Source: Flammeovirgaceae bacterium UBA2338
GTDB lineage: Bacteria > Bacteroidota > Bacteroidia > Cytophagales > Cyclobacteriaceae
DNA length: 64,000 nucleotides
NCBI GenBank assembly: GCA_002344795.1
Contig: DDUM01000020.1
Coordinates: 83,108-147,107, forward strand
Reading direction: 5' to 3'
Part shown: positions 26,903 through 35,151 of the stretch, piece by piece
Layout of the letters: every line of letters begins with the position of its first letter
Position numbering within the stretch: position 1 is the first letter of the stretch
Program-made: the position numbers and the translations under genes
The notes under the pieces: model-generated
Database searches by the model: none
Told to the model about the DNA's origin: nothing
Seen by the model: only the letters and a program-made list of their open reading frames with translations

Positions 26903-26973
26903 GCCACAAAGGCACAAGGACACTAAAAAATATTTCCCTCCCAAAATTCTTCGTGACTTATTGCCCTGGTGGC
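26903..26973. repeat. 71-bp inverted-repeat element without gene
   Basis: Left arm 26903-26923 (GCCACAAAGGCAC then AAGGACAC) matches the left arm of the GxxExxY element at 48212 in 19 of 21 positions. The right arm (26949-26973, read in reverse complement) matches the same 25-base consensus at about 20 of 25. About 25 A/T-rich bases lie between. Situated 14 bases after the accD stop. Probably a deleted or non-autonomous copy of the same element. Confidence 0.65.
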
Positions 26974-27079
26974 AAAAAACATGCATTCTGAGATCATTGA
27001 CATTAACTTAGTTAAACCTACCGCATAAAATGTTTCAAGGAAATACAGTCAGTCTTATTCCCTGTTGCTCCTTCTGTTC
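26974..27079. other. intergenic, nothing recognised
   Basis: Part of the 488-base gap between accD and the sus-operon lipoprotein (26889-27376). The gap otherwise holds the inverted-repeat element, a gene remnant and two hairpins, listed separately. No promoter or open frame seen in this part. Confidence 0.5.
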
Positions 27080-27109
27080 AAAAAAAAAGACTGCCCTTGT
27101 GAGGCAGTC
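27080..27109 (-). terminator. intrinsic terminator behind a gene remnant
   Basis: Read on the minus strand: GACTGCC stem (27103-27109 and 27089-27095 paired), 7-base loop, then nine T. It sits 24 bases after the stop codon of the remnant at 27133-27300, as if it once served that gene. Confidence 0.7.
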
Positions 27110-27132
27110 CTTTATTGAAAAGTAATTCAAAA

Positions 27133-27300
27133 TTAATTCATCACTACTCCTGCTAATTGTGGAGCAACTGTAATCTTACTTTGATTACCCGTGTTACCCA
27201 AAAATACTGCATAGATATCAAACGTACCATTTGCCTTAAACTATTGTCCTCTTTTCCAATGCTTTTTCATACAATCCCTTAGGCGATAATATAATTATAA
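27133..27300 (-). pseudogene. C-terminal remnant of a lost gene
   Basis: Minus-strand codons 27133-27240 read FKANGTFDIYAVFLGNTGN then QSKITVAPQLAGVVMN and stop; in front is an in-frame TAG. A second frame (27236 to about 27300) reads IILSPKGLYEKALEKRTIV and stop. The first piece has a normal protein-like end and its own terminator downstream, but no start or upstream body. Most likely the residue of a deletion in the sus region. Family not recognised. Confidence 0.4.
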
Positions 27301-27321
27301 GCCTGTTCCGTCAATTGACCA

Positions 27322-27355
27322 CAAAAAAAAGGCCATCACAAGTGATGGCCTTTTT
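27322..27355. terminator. bidirectional terminator ending the sus operon
   Basis: Perfect 9-bp stem GGCCATCAC (27331-27339) and GTGATGGCC (27342-27350), with a run of eight A on the left and five T on the right, so it can stop transcription from both sides. It closes the SusC-SusD-lipoprotein operon on the minus strand. Confidence 0.85.
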
Positions 27356-27376
27356 AGTTCTGGTTCTAAACTCTAA

Positions 27377-28357
27377 TTATTCCTGACACAGGTTTAATTT
27401 AATTGGACCAGCAGAAGGAGTACTTACGTTCGCCACCACATTCCCTTTGGGTGACTTAATTGAAAATACACATTCTGAGTTGTAATCATCATCACTCCAT
27501 GCAAAGGTTAGTGTAACTGCCGTTGGTGGTACATTTATCACTGTTTGCATTGCCCCTATGGGTACTCCACCAGATCCTTCAGGAGGAGGAAGATATTGAG
27601 TAGGAATAAACACCTTAGTCTCAACCCCATCAATTTTCACACTGATGTAACCTCCCTGCCATCCATCACCGTAGGTATCCTGCATATCAATAGTCCAGTT
27701 TCCACCATTGGCTCCTGGATTACTGATTTCCTCAGCACATACTACACCAAATTGTACCTCGCAATTTGATCCCGGAACCTCAGTGCAAACACTGGGCGAC
27801 CAGGAATCAAATACACGTCCGTCATCGGTTGTAAAGTGCCAGACAACAGTAAATACATCCTTATCAATAAAGATATTGGTAGCATCCCTTGCAGGATTGA
27901 AAGGTGCGGCAAACACATCTATGGCATTGCCACTAACTCCATCATTGTAGTCAAATGTGGCACCAGAATACAAGGCTTTTACTTGGGCTTGCGTTAATGA
28001 AAATTCAGCCGCAGTACGATTAGCCGGCACAGCTCCTCCTTCATAGGAAATGAGCGGTTTAGTACCATGGTCAGCCACGGCAGGGTTTCCATCTACATCT
28101 GTGTAGGTCTCCTCCCACGTTAAAAATACTTCCATCTTGGTCACCGTTGCCTTTTGGTCAATTGAAATCCATTTCAGTTGGAAGTCCAAAGTGATCGAAG
28201 CGTCACCGCGCTTAAAGTCCTGTGCGGTACTTACTATCTTTCCCTCGCCATTGACTCCTGATTCCCATACCGGAATCAACTCTTTGTCATCACTACACGA
28301 CACGGACAGGAGAAATATCCCCGCCAATGTCAATGCTAAATATTTAATCTTATTCAT
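27377..28357 (-). CDS. lipoprotein of the sus operon with a DTYGDGW-type domain
   Basis: 326 residues; signal peptide with lipobox LLSVSC (Cys21), so it is anchored to the outer membrane, possibly surface exposed (the Cys is followed by SDDKE, an acidic export-like sequence). The N-terminal part (25-200) is beta-rich without recognised family. The C-terminal domain (about 220-326) has NWTIDMQDTYGDGWQGG and FAWSDDDYNSECVFSI, a small beta domain with an acidic DxYGDGW loop, seen in various secreted proteins. It follows SusD by 12 bases. Likely a ligand-binding accessory protein in the place of SusE/F. Confidence 0.72.
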   Translation of the reverse strand: MNKIKYLALTLAGIFLLSVSCSDDKELIPVWESGVNGEGKIVSTAQDFKRGDASITLDFQLKWISIDQKATVTKMEVFLTWEETYTDVDGNPAVADHGTKPLISYEGGAVPANRTAAEFSLTQAQVKALYSGATFDYNDGVSGNAIDVFAAPFNPARDATNIFIDKDVFTVVWHFTTDDGRVFDSWSPSVCTEVPGSNCEVQFGVVCAEEISNPGANGGNWTIDMQDTYGDGWQGGYISVKIDGVETKVFIPTQYLPPPEGSGGVPIGAMQTVINVPPTAVTLTFAWSDDDYNSECVFSIKSPKGNVVANVSTPSAGPIKLNLCQE

Positions 28358-28369
28358 GTTTCTTCAAGT

Positions 28370-30124
28370 TTAAAATTGAAACTTCAACACATCCCAGAAT
28401 ACCGCATTAGCTGGTGAATCAAAAACAACTGTCGGTGTATTGGTGTTGAGGTTGATTTCATCCTGTGCATATGGCAAACGCAACGCAAATTGACGTGGCG
28501 GCTGCAATGGTGTTTGCAATCCAGTTGGCATTCCGGTTCTTCTAAACGTGTTATAAATTTCAAACCCGTTTCCAAAGTTCATGAACCAAGCTTGCTTTAA
28601 AACCACATTTAATTTTGCCGTATTAGAAACTGCTGCATCATACTTTGCCAATTGGTCATTGATGTACGCATCACGTCTCGCTGTGGAAATAGCCACCGCT
28701 CCTGGATCTTTACTCACAAAGCTATTTACCTTAGCAAATTGCTCCTGCATAGCTGTTTGAAACAACGTTCTGGGAGTGGTTGTTGTTGCCACACCCAACG
28801 CCAATGCCGCTTCAATCCTATGGATCTTTGTCATCCAGGTAGTAATCATTGGGAAAATACCATCTCCCTTTCCTTTGTTTCCTCCACCTGCTTCCGGACC
28901 ATCATCATACAAACCTGCAGCAGGATACAATCCTACTGTAGTTCTGATCGGGTTGTCATTAGGAATACCTGATGGATCAGAGCGATCACGGCCAAAGTAC
29001 CCAGCAAGAAAAGTTTTCTGTGAGTTCGTTAATGTAGCGGCCGTTTTATTATAAACTCCTCCTGCTACATAATCACTCAATGGGAAATACCCATAAGTAC
29101 AATCCGTACGCTGCGAACAAGGCATCGTATTCTTGTCTGTTGGATCATCTGGATTGAGTACTGTAGATGTCTGACGCTTGAAGTAGAAATAGGTTCTGGG
29201 GTCTCCAGGAACTGTTCCACCCAATGTCAAAGGCACCAACATCTCATACATCAATTGATGTCCATAGTAAGAATAAGCAGCTGTTCCTCCGGCATATCCA
29301 TCAGAATAGGTAGGGTGACGATCATCCGGATTGTTGGTAGTTGAGAAAGTAAACTGGAAGTCATCACTCGCTGAAGATATAAATTCTTCCCCAGGAGTTG
29401 TATTCGCTGCCTCCATTGTAGTTAGAGTCGGGATAACAGATGCATCCGCTCTACTCATCTGCAACAACAATTTAAACTTTAGAGATCTGGCCGCCCGCGA
29501 CCATTTGTTTTTAATGTTCGTGTTACTTCCACCGTAGATCAGGTCTCCTGAAATGTTTACCGGGCTGGTCTCATTAAAATGAGCTAATGCCTCATCCAAA
29601 AGAGTAAGCAAATCGCTGTAAACTGCTGCTCCTCCATCAAAAGCGGGTGCCAGGTTTTGCGTTTTTGCATCTCCCTGGAAAGCTGATGAATACGGAACAT
29701 CTCCCCAAAGGTCAACCATCAAACTGAAGTAGTAAGCCTTCAATACTTTGGCTATTCCCTCATAGTAGGGGTTGGCTGCCCCGTCTGCCCTTTGCTGAGC
29801 TGTTGTTTTGAGGATGCCGTCCAAATCCTTCAATGGATTGGAGTACAAATAATTCCAGGTTCCATTCCATGACGAGTTCGTCATGTTGAAACTATCGAAA
29901 TAATCAGTAATCGCCACGAAGCCATGTGTTGCATCGTTCAGGTTGCCTGCGAAAGTAGATGACGCATTTAACTCCACGTTTGTGAGCAACAATGACAAAG
30001 AGGCCTGAGCTGGATTATTCGGGTCTCTGTTGATATCCAATTCGGTCAGGTCGCAGGATGACACTGTAAACAGCATCAACACAGTTATAAGCAAACCTGA
30101 TCCGTATTTTTTTATTCTGTTCAT
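28370..30124 (-). CDS. SusD/RagB family nutrient-binding lipoprotein
   Basis: 584 residues. Lipobox TVSSC (Cys24) followed by DLTELDINRDPNNP, the hallmark of the SusD-like group 2. Helical TPR-like core: DYFDSFNMTNSSWNGTW, ANPYYEGIAKVLKAYYFSLMVDLWGDVPYSSAF (highly conserved), and WSRAARSLKFKLLLQMSR. C-terminus GFEIYNTFRRTGMP. Binds a nutrient at the cell surface and hands it to SusC. The ligand (glycan, peptide or other) is not evident since no hydrolase gene accompanies it. 23 bases behind susC. Confidence 0.93.
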   Translation of the reverse strand: MNRIKKYGSGLLITVLMLFTVSSCDLTELDINRDPNNPAQASLSLLLTNVELNASSTFAGNLNDATHGFVAITDYFDSFNMTNSSWNGTWNYLYSNPLKDLDGILKTTAQQRADGAANPYYEGIAKVLKAYYFSLMVDLWGDVPYSSAFQGDAKTQNLAPAFDGGAAVYSDLLTLLDEALAHFNETSPVNISGDLIYGGSNTNIKNKWSRAARSLKFKLLLQMSRADASVIPTLTTMEAANTTPGEEFISSASDDFQFTFSTTNNPDDRHPTYSDGYAGGTAAYSYYGHQLMYEMLVPLTLGGTVPGDPRTYFYFKRQTSTVLNPDDPTDKNTMPCSQRTDCTYGYFPLSDYVAGGVYNKTAATLTNSQKTFLAGYFGRDRSDPSGIPNDNPIRTTVGLYPAAGLYDDGPEAGGGNKGKGDGIFPMITTWMTKIHRIEAALALGVATTTTPRTLFQTAMQEQFAKVNSFVSKDPGAVAISTARRDAYINDQLAKYDAAVSNTAKLNVVLKQAWFMNFGNGFEIYNTFRRTGMPTGLQTPLQPPRQFALRLPYAQDEINLNTNTPTVVFDSPANAVFWDVLKFQF

Positions 30125-30147
30125 AATTATATTCTCTTGAGTTAAAA

Positions 30148-33100
30148 TCAGAATGTCAAATTTAGGTTCACACCGTATCTTCTGGTAGTAGGTGCTGCTC
30201 CGTACTCGAATCCTTGTACGTTGCTACCTGATGTACCAGCCAATACTTCAGGATCAAGATTTAGATCCTCCAACACATTTGGCGCTTTCCACCATAGGTT
30301 ACGACCCGTTACTGAGATTTTCACATTTCCAAAAGGAGTTTTTGACAACAAACTCTTTGGCAACGAGTAGCCTAAGCTAATCTCGCGAAGCCTAATTGTT
30401 GTTCCATCGTAAACGTTAACCTCATCTTGTCCGTATGCTCCCCAACCATCGCTGAAGTGTGCATCAAATGCAGAGATCACTGTGGTGTTCTTAATCAAAT
30501 TTCCGCCAGTATCTGTGACTGGTAAGAAGGTTTGATTACTTCCGTATACTCCAGGCACAACACGAAGTCCTTCACGATCGATACTTTGTTTCAACTGGCC
30601 GCGAAGTAGCAATGATGCTCCAGTAAATGAATAGAAGTCTCCACCTTGTTTCCAATCAATCAATGCACTAAGGGTGATGCCCTTCCAGCTGAAAGTATTG
30701 TTGATACCCAATGTGAAGTCAGGGTTAGGATCTCCAATGATTTCAGATTGTCCGGTTCCGAAAGGAAGACCAGTTTCTTTGTCGATCAACAACTGACCGT
30801 CATCGGTTTTTGCATTAACGGTACCAAAGATCTGTCCATAAGGAAATCCATTTCTGTGGATCGTGGCTAATGAAGTACCAGGACCACCAATAATTACCTC
30901 ACCTGTAGGACCAGCATCCACTACCAGCGATTTGATTCTGGTGAAAGCAAAGTAAGTATCCCATGTAAAGCCGTTAGACAATTGAACCGGGGTTATGTTC
31001 AAACCCACTTCCCATCCTTTGTTTTCCAACTCGCCAAAGTTTACAACCTGCTCAGTAAAACCTGTAGAACGAGGTAGAGCGGCTCTCAATATTTGATCCG
31101 TAGATGTACGTTGGAAGTAAGTTACATCCAAGCCCACCTTGTTGTTCAAAAACTTTAATTCTGCTCCTGCCTCATACTCTGTAGTGAATTCAGGCTTTAG
31201 TGCAGGGTTACCTAAAGTATTCGCAAGCGAGGCTCGGTTTACTTTGGTTCCACCTGAAGTCGTAAAGGGCACACCAATCTGGTAGTTAGTTGAGGTCAGA
31301 TAAGGATCAGCATCGTTACCCACTTTAGACGCGGCAACTCGCACCTTTGCATAGTTCATGAACCCTGGCATTGTGAGTGCCTCAGATAACACAAATGAAA
31401 CACTGGCTGAAGGGTAGAAATAGTTGTTGTTATCCTTCGGCAGGGTAGATGACCAGTCATTACGAGCGGCTATGTTCAGGAACAGGTAATCACGGAAAGA
31501 CAAAGAAAGATCGGTGTAGGCACCGTTCAACCTTCTCTGGCTGGTGTAATCCCTGGTGGCAATCTGTGACACAGTTCCATCCAAACGATACAAACCGGTA
31601 TTCAATCCATCAGAAATTATACCAGTACCTGTTACCCTGTTGCGTCTGAAATCACGCTGATTCATATTGTATCCAACAATTCCGCGGAAAGCCAAATCCT
31701 GGTTTATATCTTTCTGCACAGTTACCAGCATATTATAATCTTGCTCTGTGTTGGTCAGGTCATCGTTCCATACGTGACCCAAGGGCTCGTTGCTACCTCC
31801 ACTTCTCACTACGTCTCTTCTTAGGTCTGTGTAGGTATTGATACCGCCTTTAACAAGCACATTCAACCATTCTGTTACATCATATCCCGCAGAGAATGAA
31901 CCGTAGGCACGATTGATATCAGAAGTATATTGATTGTATTTAGCAATCCACCTTGGGTTATCAAGTGCCCTGTAAAACAGGTTGTCCCCCGTGATGGGAT
32001 GCTCAAATGGATATTCATTCAAATTCACGTTACGAGGCAGATAGAATAAACGAGCATAGATCGATCCGCCTCCTCCTGAGAAGTAATCGTTAAATGCACT
32101 AGCTCCGGATTGAGGCCCAAATTGTGATGTCCTTACAAAATTCACGTTACCGGAAATGAACACACCATTGTCCAATTGACCATTACCACCAAAACTGATG
32201 GTGGTACGATTAGTTCCTGAATTTGGAATCATACCAGTTTGATCCATACGGGAAATACTGGCATTCAAATTTACTTTCTCTGATCCATTGGAGATGGTCA
32301 GTGAATTCTCTTGCGTGTGTCCTTTCTCAAAAAAGCCTCCAATGATGTCATGAGGCAAAATGGGCACTGGAAGTATATAGCCTGTTGTTGGATCCCTGAA
32401 TTGTGGCAGATTTGCTCCATTGGTTCCGCTGTTAGCCCAAGGGTGAGGACCTGTTCCATCAGGATACGGGTTAGAGTCAATTAGTGTTACAGGATCCTTA
32501 ACGCTATTTGGGTATACCCCATAATATTTTGGGTATTTGGTTCCGTATTGCGCATTAATGCGATCCACATGATCGGGAAATGGGGATCCCCAGTTTCCGA
32601 TATATCCACCATTGTACACCTGGTTTGAACCTTGAGTATACACATCCTGGTAGTCAGGAATACCTGAAATCTCCTCCACGTTGTAGTTAGAAGTCACGTT
32701 GATTTCCATTCCTTTCTTGGTTCCCTTGCTGGCTGCTTTGGTTGTTACAATCACCACGCCATTGGTGGCACGTGATCCGTACAACGCTGCTGCCGCTGCT
32801 CCCTTTAATATAGAGATGCTGGCGATGTTGTTGGGATCAAGGTCAAATGCACGATTTGAAAACATGGTGTTTTGTCCAGGATTTTCACCATTTGAACCTT
32901 GAGAGGTGCTTGAATTAACTGAGTTGTCAAAAGGAATACCGTCCACAACGAACAAAGGCTGAGTATTACCAGTCAATGAAGAAATACCACGGATGTTGAT
33001 CTTAGTAGACTGACCAGGACCTCCACCACCACCGGTGATGTTTACACCTGGCATCTTACCTTGAAGGGCGCGAAGAGGGTCAACCTCTGAGCGCTGCTGA

Positions 33101-33489
33101 AGGTTAGCTGCATCTACTGAAGCAACTGAGTAACCTAATGCCTTCTTCTCACGTTCAATACCTACAGCGGTTACAATAACCTCAGTAAGTTGTTGAACAT
33201 CCAATCCCATTTGAAGGTCAATAATGGAGCGTTCTCCAATTGCAACTTCTTGAGTTTGCAGACCAATAAATGAGAACACTAATGTTCCGCCTGATGACGG
33301 CACATTCAATCGGTAGTTACCATCTACATCGGTAACCGTTCCATTTGTAGTTCCTTTCAGAACTACGTTCACGCCAGGTAATGTCGAGCCGTCTTCCGCG
33401 GCCGTAATTTTACCTGAAACCACTCGCTCTTGCGCCCATGCACTGAGTACAAAAACGAATGAGAAGCATAATAGTAAAAACTTCTTCAT
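30148..33489 (-). CDS. SusC/RagA family TonB-linked outer-membrane receptor
   Basis: 1113 residues from the ATG at 33489 (MKKFLLLCFSFVFVLSAWAQ signal peptide); the open frame reaches back to 33597 but lacks any signal there. Carboxypeptidase-regulatory-like domain (about 23-105), SusC signature VTAVGIEREKKALGYSV, plug domain (DPLRALQGKMPGVNI, INIRGISSLTGNTQPLFVVDGIPFDN), and a large beta barrel ending in YGVNLNLTF with the terminal Phe. Imports a nutrient delivered by the SusD partner using TonB energy. First gene of the operon; upstream lies a palindrome-rich region (33540-33725). Confidence 0.95.
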   Translation of the reverse strand: MKKFLLLCFSFVFVLSAWAQERVVSGKITAAEDGSTLPGVNVVLKGTTNGTVTDVDGNYRLNVPSSGGTLVFSFIGLQTQEVAIGERSIIDLQMGLDVQQLTEVIVTAVGIEREKKALGYSVASVDAANLQQRSEVDPLRALQGKMPGVNITGGGGGPGQSTKINIRGISSLTGNTQPLFVVDGIPFDNSVNSSTSQGSNGENPGQNTMFSNRAFDLDPNNIASISILKGAAAAALYGSRATNGVVIVTTKAASKGTKKGMEINVTSNYNVEEISGIPDYQDVYTQGSNQVYNGGYIGNWGSPFPDHVDRINAQYGTKYPKYYGVYPNSVKDPVTLIDSNPYPDGTGPHPWANSGTNGANLPQFRDPTTGYILPVPILPHDIIGGFFEKGHTQENSLTISNGSEKVNLNASISRMDQTGMIPNSGTNRTTISFGGNGQLDNGVFISGNVNFVRTSQFGPQSGASAFNDYFSGGGGSIYARLFYLPRNVNLNEYPFEHPITGDNLFYRALDNPRWIAKYNQYTSDINRAYGSFSAGYDVTEWLNVLVKGGINTYTDLRRDVVRSGGSNEPLGHVWNDDLTNTEQDYNMLVTVQKDINQDLAFRGIVGYNMNQRDFRRNRVTGTGIISDGLNTGLYRLDGTVSQIATRDYTSQRRLNGAYTDLSLSFRDYLFLNIAARNDWSSTLPKDNNNYFYPSASVSFVLSEALTMPGFMNYAKVRVAASKVGNDADPYLTSTNYQIGVPFTTSGGTKVNRASLANTLGNPALKPEFTTEYEAGAELKFLNNKVGLDVTYFQRTSTDQILRAALPRSTGFTEQVVNFGELENKGWEVGLNITPVQLSNGFTWDTYFAFTRIKSLVVDAGPTGEVIIGGPGTSLATIHRNGFPYGQIFGTVNAKTDDGQLLIDKETGLPFGTGQSEIIGDPNPDFTLGINNTFSWKGITLSALIDWKQGGDFYSFTGASLLLRGQLKQSIDREGLRVVPGVYGSNQTFLPVTDTGGNLIKNTTVISAFDAHFSDGWGAYGQDEVNVYDGTTIRLREISLGYSLPKSLLSKTPFGNVKISVTGRNLWWKAPNVLEDLNLDPEVLAGTSGSNVQGFEYGAAPTTRRYGVNLNLTF

Positions 33490-34016
33490 AGGTTTTAGTT
33501 TAGTTAAAAATATTAAATACTTGCCCCCATGTTTGGAAATGTTTGGGGTAACAATCGCACAAATTAGGGTATTTATCCTAAATATAAAATACTGCAAATA
33601 GATTTATTTCAATTCAGAAGGTCTGACAAACGGTTGAATGGCAAAATAACATAACGGAAATAAATTCTTTGTATCCCTTAACAAGGGGTACAATTGGTCT
33701 GAATTATTGGGGTAATTATACCCAATTTGAAGTATAAAAATTGTTTAACAACTCACCCACCCTGTTTTGAGGTTGAGTCTACGCAGTTTTAATGCATAAT
33801 TCCCAAAATGGTCACCCGATCAATTATTTATACCTGCAAGGGACACAATCACGAGGAACACAATTATAACCTGATGATTTCTTCTCCAGTATACGACAAT
33901 AAATAAGTAAATAATGGGATCTAACTATGATCTGAATCAGATGAGAAAGTCATCATTTTATAAAGAGAGGGTTTGAACCTGATCAGCTTAAAAACTTAGA
34001 GGATAGCGTTTAATGA
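33490..34016. promoter_or_regulatory. susC upstream region with palindromes
   Basis: About 530 bases without gene. Near susC are three imperfect palindromes with GGGTA or TACCC-like half-sites: TTAGG-N8-CCTAA (33564-33581), TATCCCTT-N3-AAGGGGTA (33672-33690) and TTGGG-N9-CCCAA (33707-33725), plus a lone half-site TTGGGGTAACAAT (33543-33555). A further palindrome ATCTGA-A-TCAGAT is at 33930-33942. They look like operator sites. No perfect TAnnTTTG box is present; the nearest is TCTATTTG on the minus strand close to 33600. Confidence 0.4.
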
Positions 34017-34022
34017 AAACAA

Positions 34023-34047
34023 AAAAGACCTCCAAAGAGGTCTTTTT
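34023..34047 (-). terminator. intrinsic terminator after rpmA
   Basis: AAAAGACCTC (34023-34032) pairs with GAGGTCTTTT (34037-34046), loop CAAA; A-run on the left gives the T-run on the minus strand. Can also act in the other direction. Confidence 0.75.
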
Positions 34048-34068
34048 ACTTATACTTTATGAGTCGTC

Positions 34069-34326
34069 TTAAGCTTGTCCTTCTACAGAAACAAAAGACT
34101 TGTCTTTCTTACCTTTCTTGAAGGCTACTACTCCATCGGCCAAAGCGAATAGGGTATGGTCTTTACCCATGCCTACTCCATTGCCAGGATGATGCTTAGT
34201 GCCTCGTTGACGAACAATAATATTGCCTGCTATTACTTTTTGGCCTCCGAAGACCTTTATGCCCAATCGTTTACTTTCCGATTCACGGCCATTCTTTACT
34301 TTACCTTCACCTTTCTTATGTGCCAT
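34069..34326 (-). CDS. rpmA: 50S ribosomal protein L27
   Basis: 85 residues. Starts MAHKKGEGKVKNGRESESKRLG and continues with GGQKVIAGNIIVRQRGTKHHPGNGVGMGKDHTLFA, the universal L27 pattern near the peptidyl-transferase centre. No cleavable N-terminal leader, unlike Firmicutes L27. It lies 9 bases after rplU. Confidence 0.97.
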   Translation of the reverse strand: MAHKKGEGKVKNGRESESKRLGIKVFGGQKVIAGNIIVRQRGTKHHPGNGVGMGKDHTLFALADGVVAFKKGKKDKSFVSVEGQA

Positions 34327-34335
34327 GGTCTTGTA

Positions 34336-34650
34336 TTATTTACCTGAAATATTGTCAATAAGTAACTTTGTGTACTGCTGGCGGTGGCCGTTTTTTACAG
34401 CATACCCTTTTCTTCTTTTCTTTTTGAACACGATGACTTTATCGCCCTTTACATGCTCTAAAATCTTTCCAGAAACATTGGCATTGGCCAATACAGGAGC
34501 TCCAACCTCAACTTTACCCCCATTATCGATAAGAAGCACTTTATCCAGCTTCACAGCAGATCCAGCCTCTCCCTCCATCTTGGGGGCATATATATATTGG
34601 TCTTTTTCAACCTTAAACTGCTTTCCAGCAATATCCACAATAGCGTACAT
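34336..34650 (-). CDS. rplU: 50S ribosomal protein L21
   Basis: 104 residues. MYAIVDIAGKQFKVEKDQYIYA start and KVIVFKKKRRKGYAVKNGHRQQYT close to the C-terminus are diagnostic. First gene of rplU-rpmA, with the best promoter in the window (34676-34706). Confidence 0.97.
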   Translation of the reverse strand: MYAIVDIAGKQFKVEKDQYIYAPKMEGEAGSAVKLDKVLLIDNGGKVEVGAPVLANANVSGKILEHVKGDKVIVFKKKRRKGYAVKNGHRQQYTKLLIDNISGK

Positions 34651-34675
34651 TATTCTCAGCTTTAAAAATGGAGTG

Positions 34676-34706
34676 CAAAGATAGATTTTAAGCCTTGAAA
34701 AACAAA
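34676..34706 (-). promoter_or_regulatory. promoter of rplU-rpmA
   Basis: Minus strand: TTTG (34703-34706), 19-base spacer, TATCTTTG (34676-34683), then CACTCCATTTTTAAA. Matches the full Bacteroidota consensus. Confidence 0.8.
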
Positions 34707-35151
34707 AAACATCTTAAAATATAGATTTATGGCCAATAAGACCAAATTGGGCCGTTTTGAACAACTCCTTAAAATTTTAATAAATAATCGATATAGGCAA
34801 AAATTTTGCTTTTGGCGAGGGTGGCTTACACAAAAATGATCATCTCAGAACGACCTGATCTTATTCAAAAATTAAGGCAAAAATATTTCTAAATTATTTT
34901 ACTTAAGCCTTCCCTTCATCTCAACTGTTTAAGTGAATGAAAATGAATTCCTTCGGGTTATATCTATCAGGAATATTGTCCAAATGAATTCTCCATTGAT
35001 CATGTTGCCCTTTGAATTCTATGTATCATTTCAAATATTTGTCCTTGCAGGAACCTAACCCAAAGATTTTCCTCTGAAGTTAGATTCTCTTGTTCAACAA
35101 GATATTTTTTGATTTAAATACATATAATAACCTATTAACTATATAAGTATA
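34707..35151. other. A/T-rich intergenic region upstream of nrdB
   Basis: About 445 bases without gene. Strongly A/T-rich (AAATTATTTTACTT, TTTAAATACATATAATAACC). No perfect TAnnTTTG box, NrdR-like box or riboswitch was recognised, although the length suggests regulation of the nrd operon. Confidence 0.4.

Noticed and set aside
27377..33489. Full polysaccharide utilisation locus
   Set aside because: No carbohydrate-active enzyme, sulfatase or hybrid two-component regulator accompanies the SusC/SusD pair in this window.
33490..33597. N-terminal extension of the SusC protein
   Set aside because: A good signal peptide starts at 33489; the extra 36 residues precede it and have no role.
33808..33906. 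32-codon ORF in the region upstream of susC
   Set aside because: Too short, no promoter, no recognised family, and it lies in a region with other short random frames.
34707..35151. Possible riboswitch or NrdR site upstream of nrdB
   Set aside because: No consensus for cobalamin riboswitch or NrdR box could be found by eye; only A/T-rich sequence.
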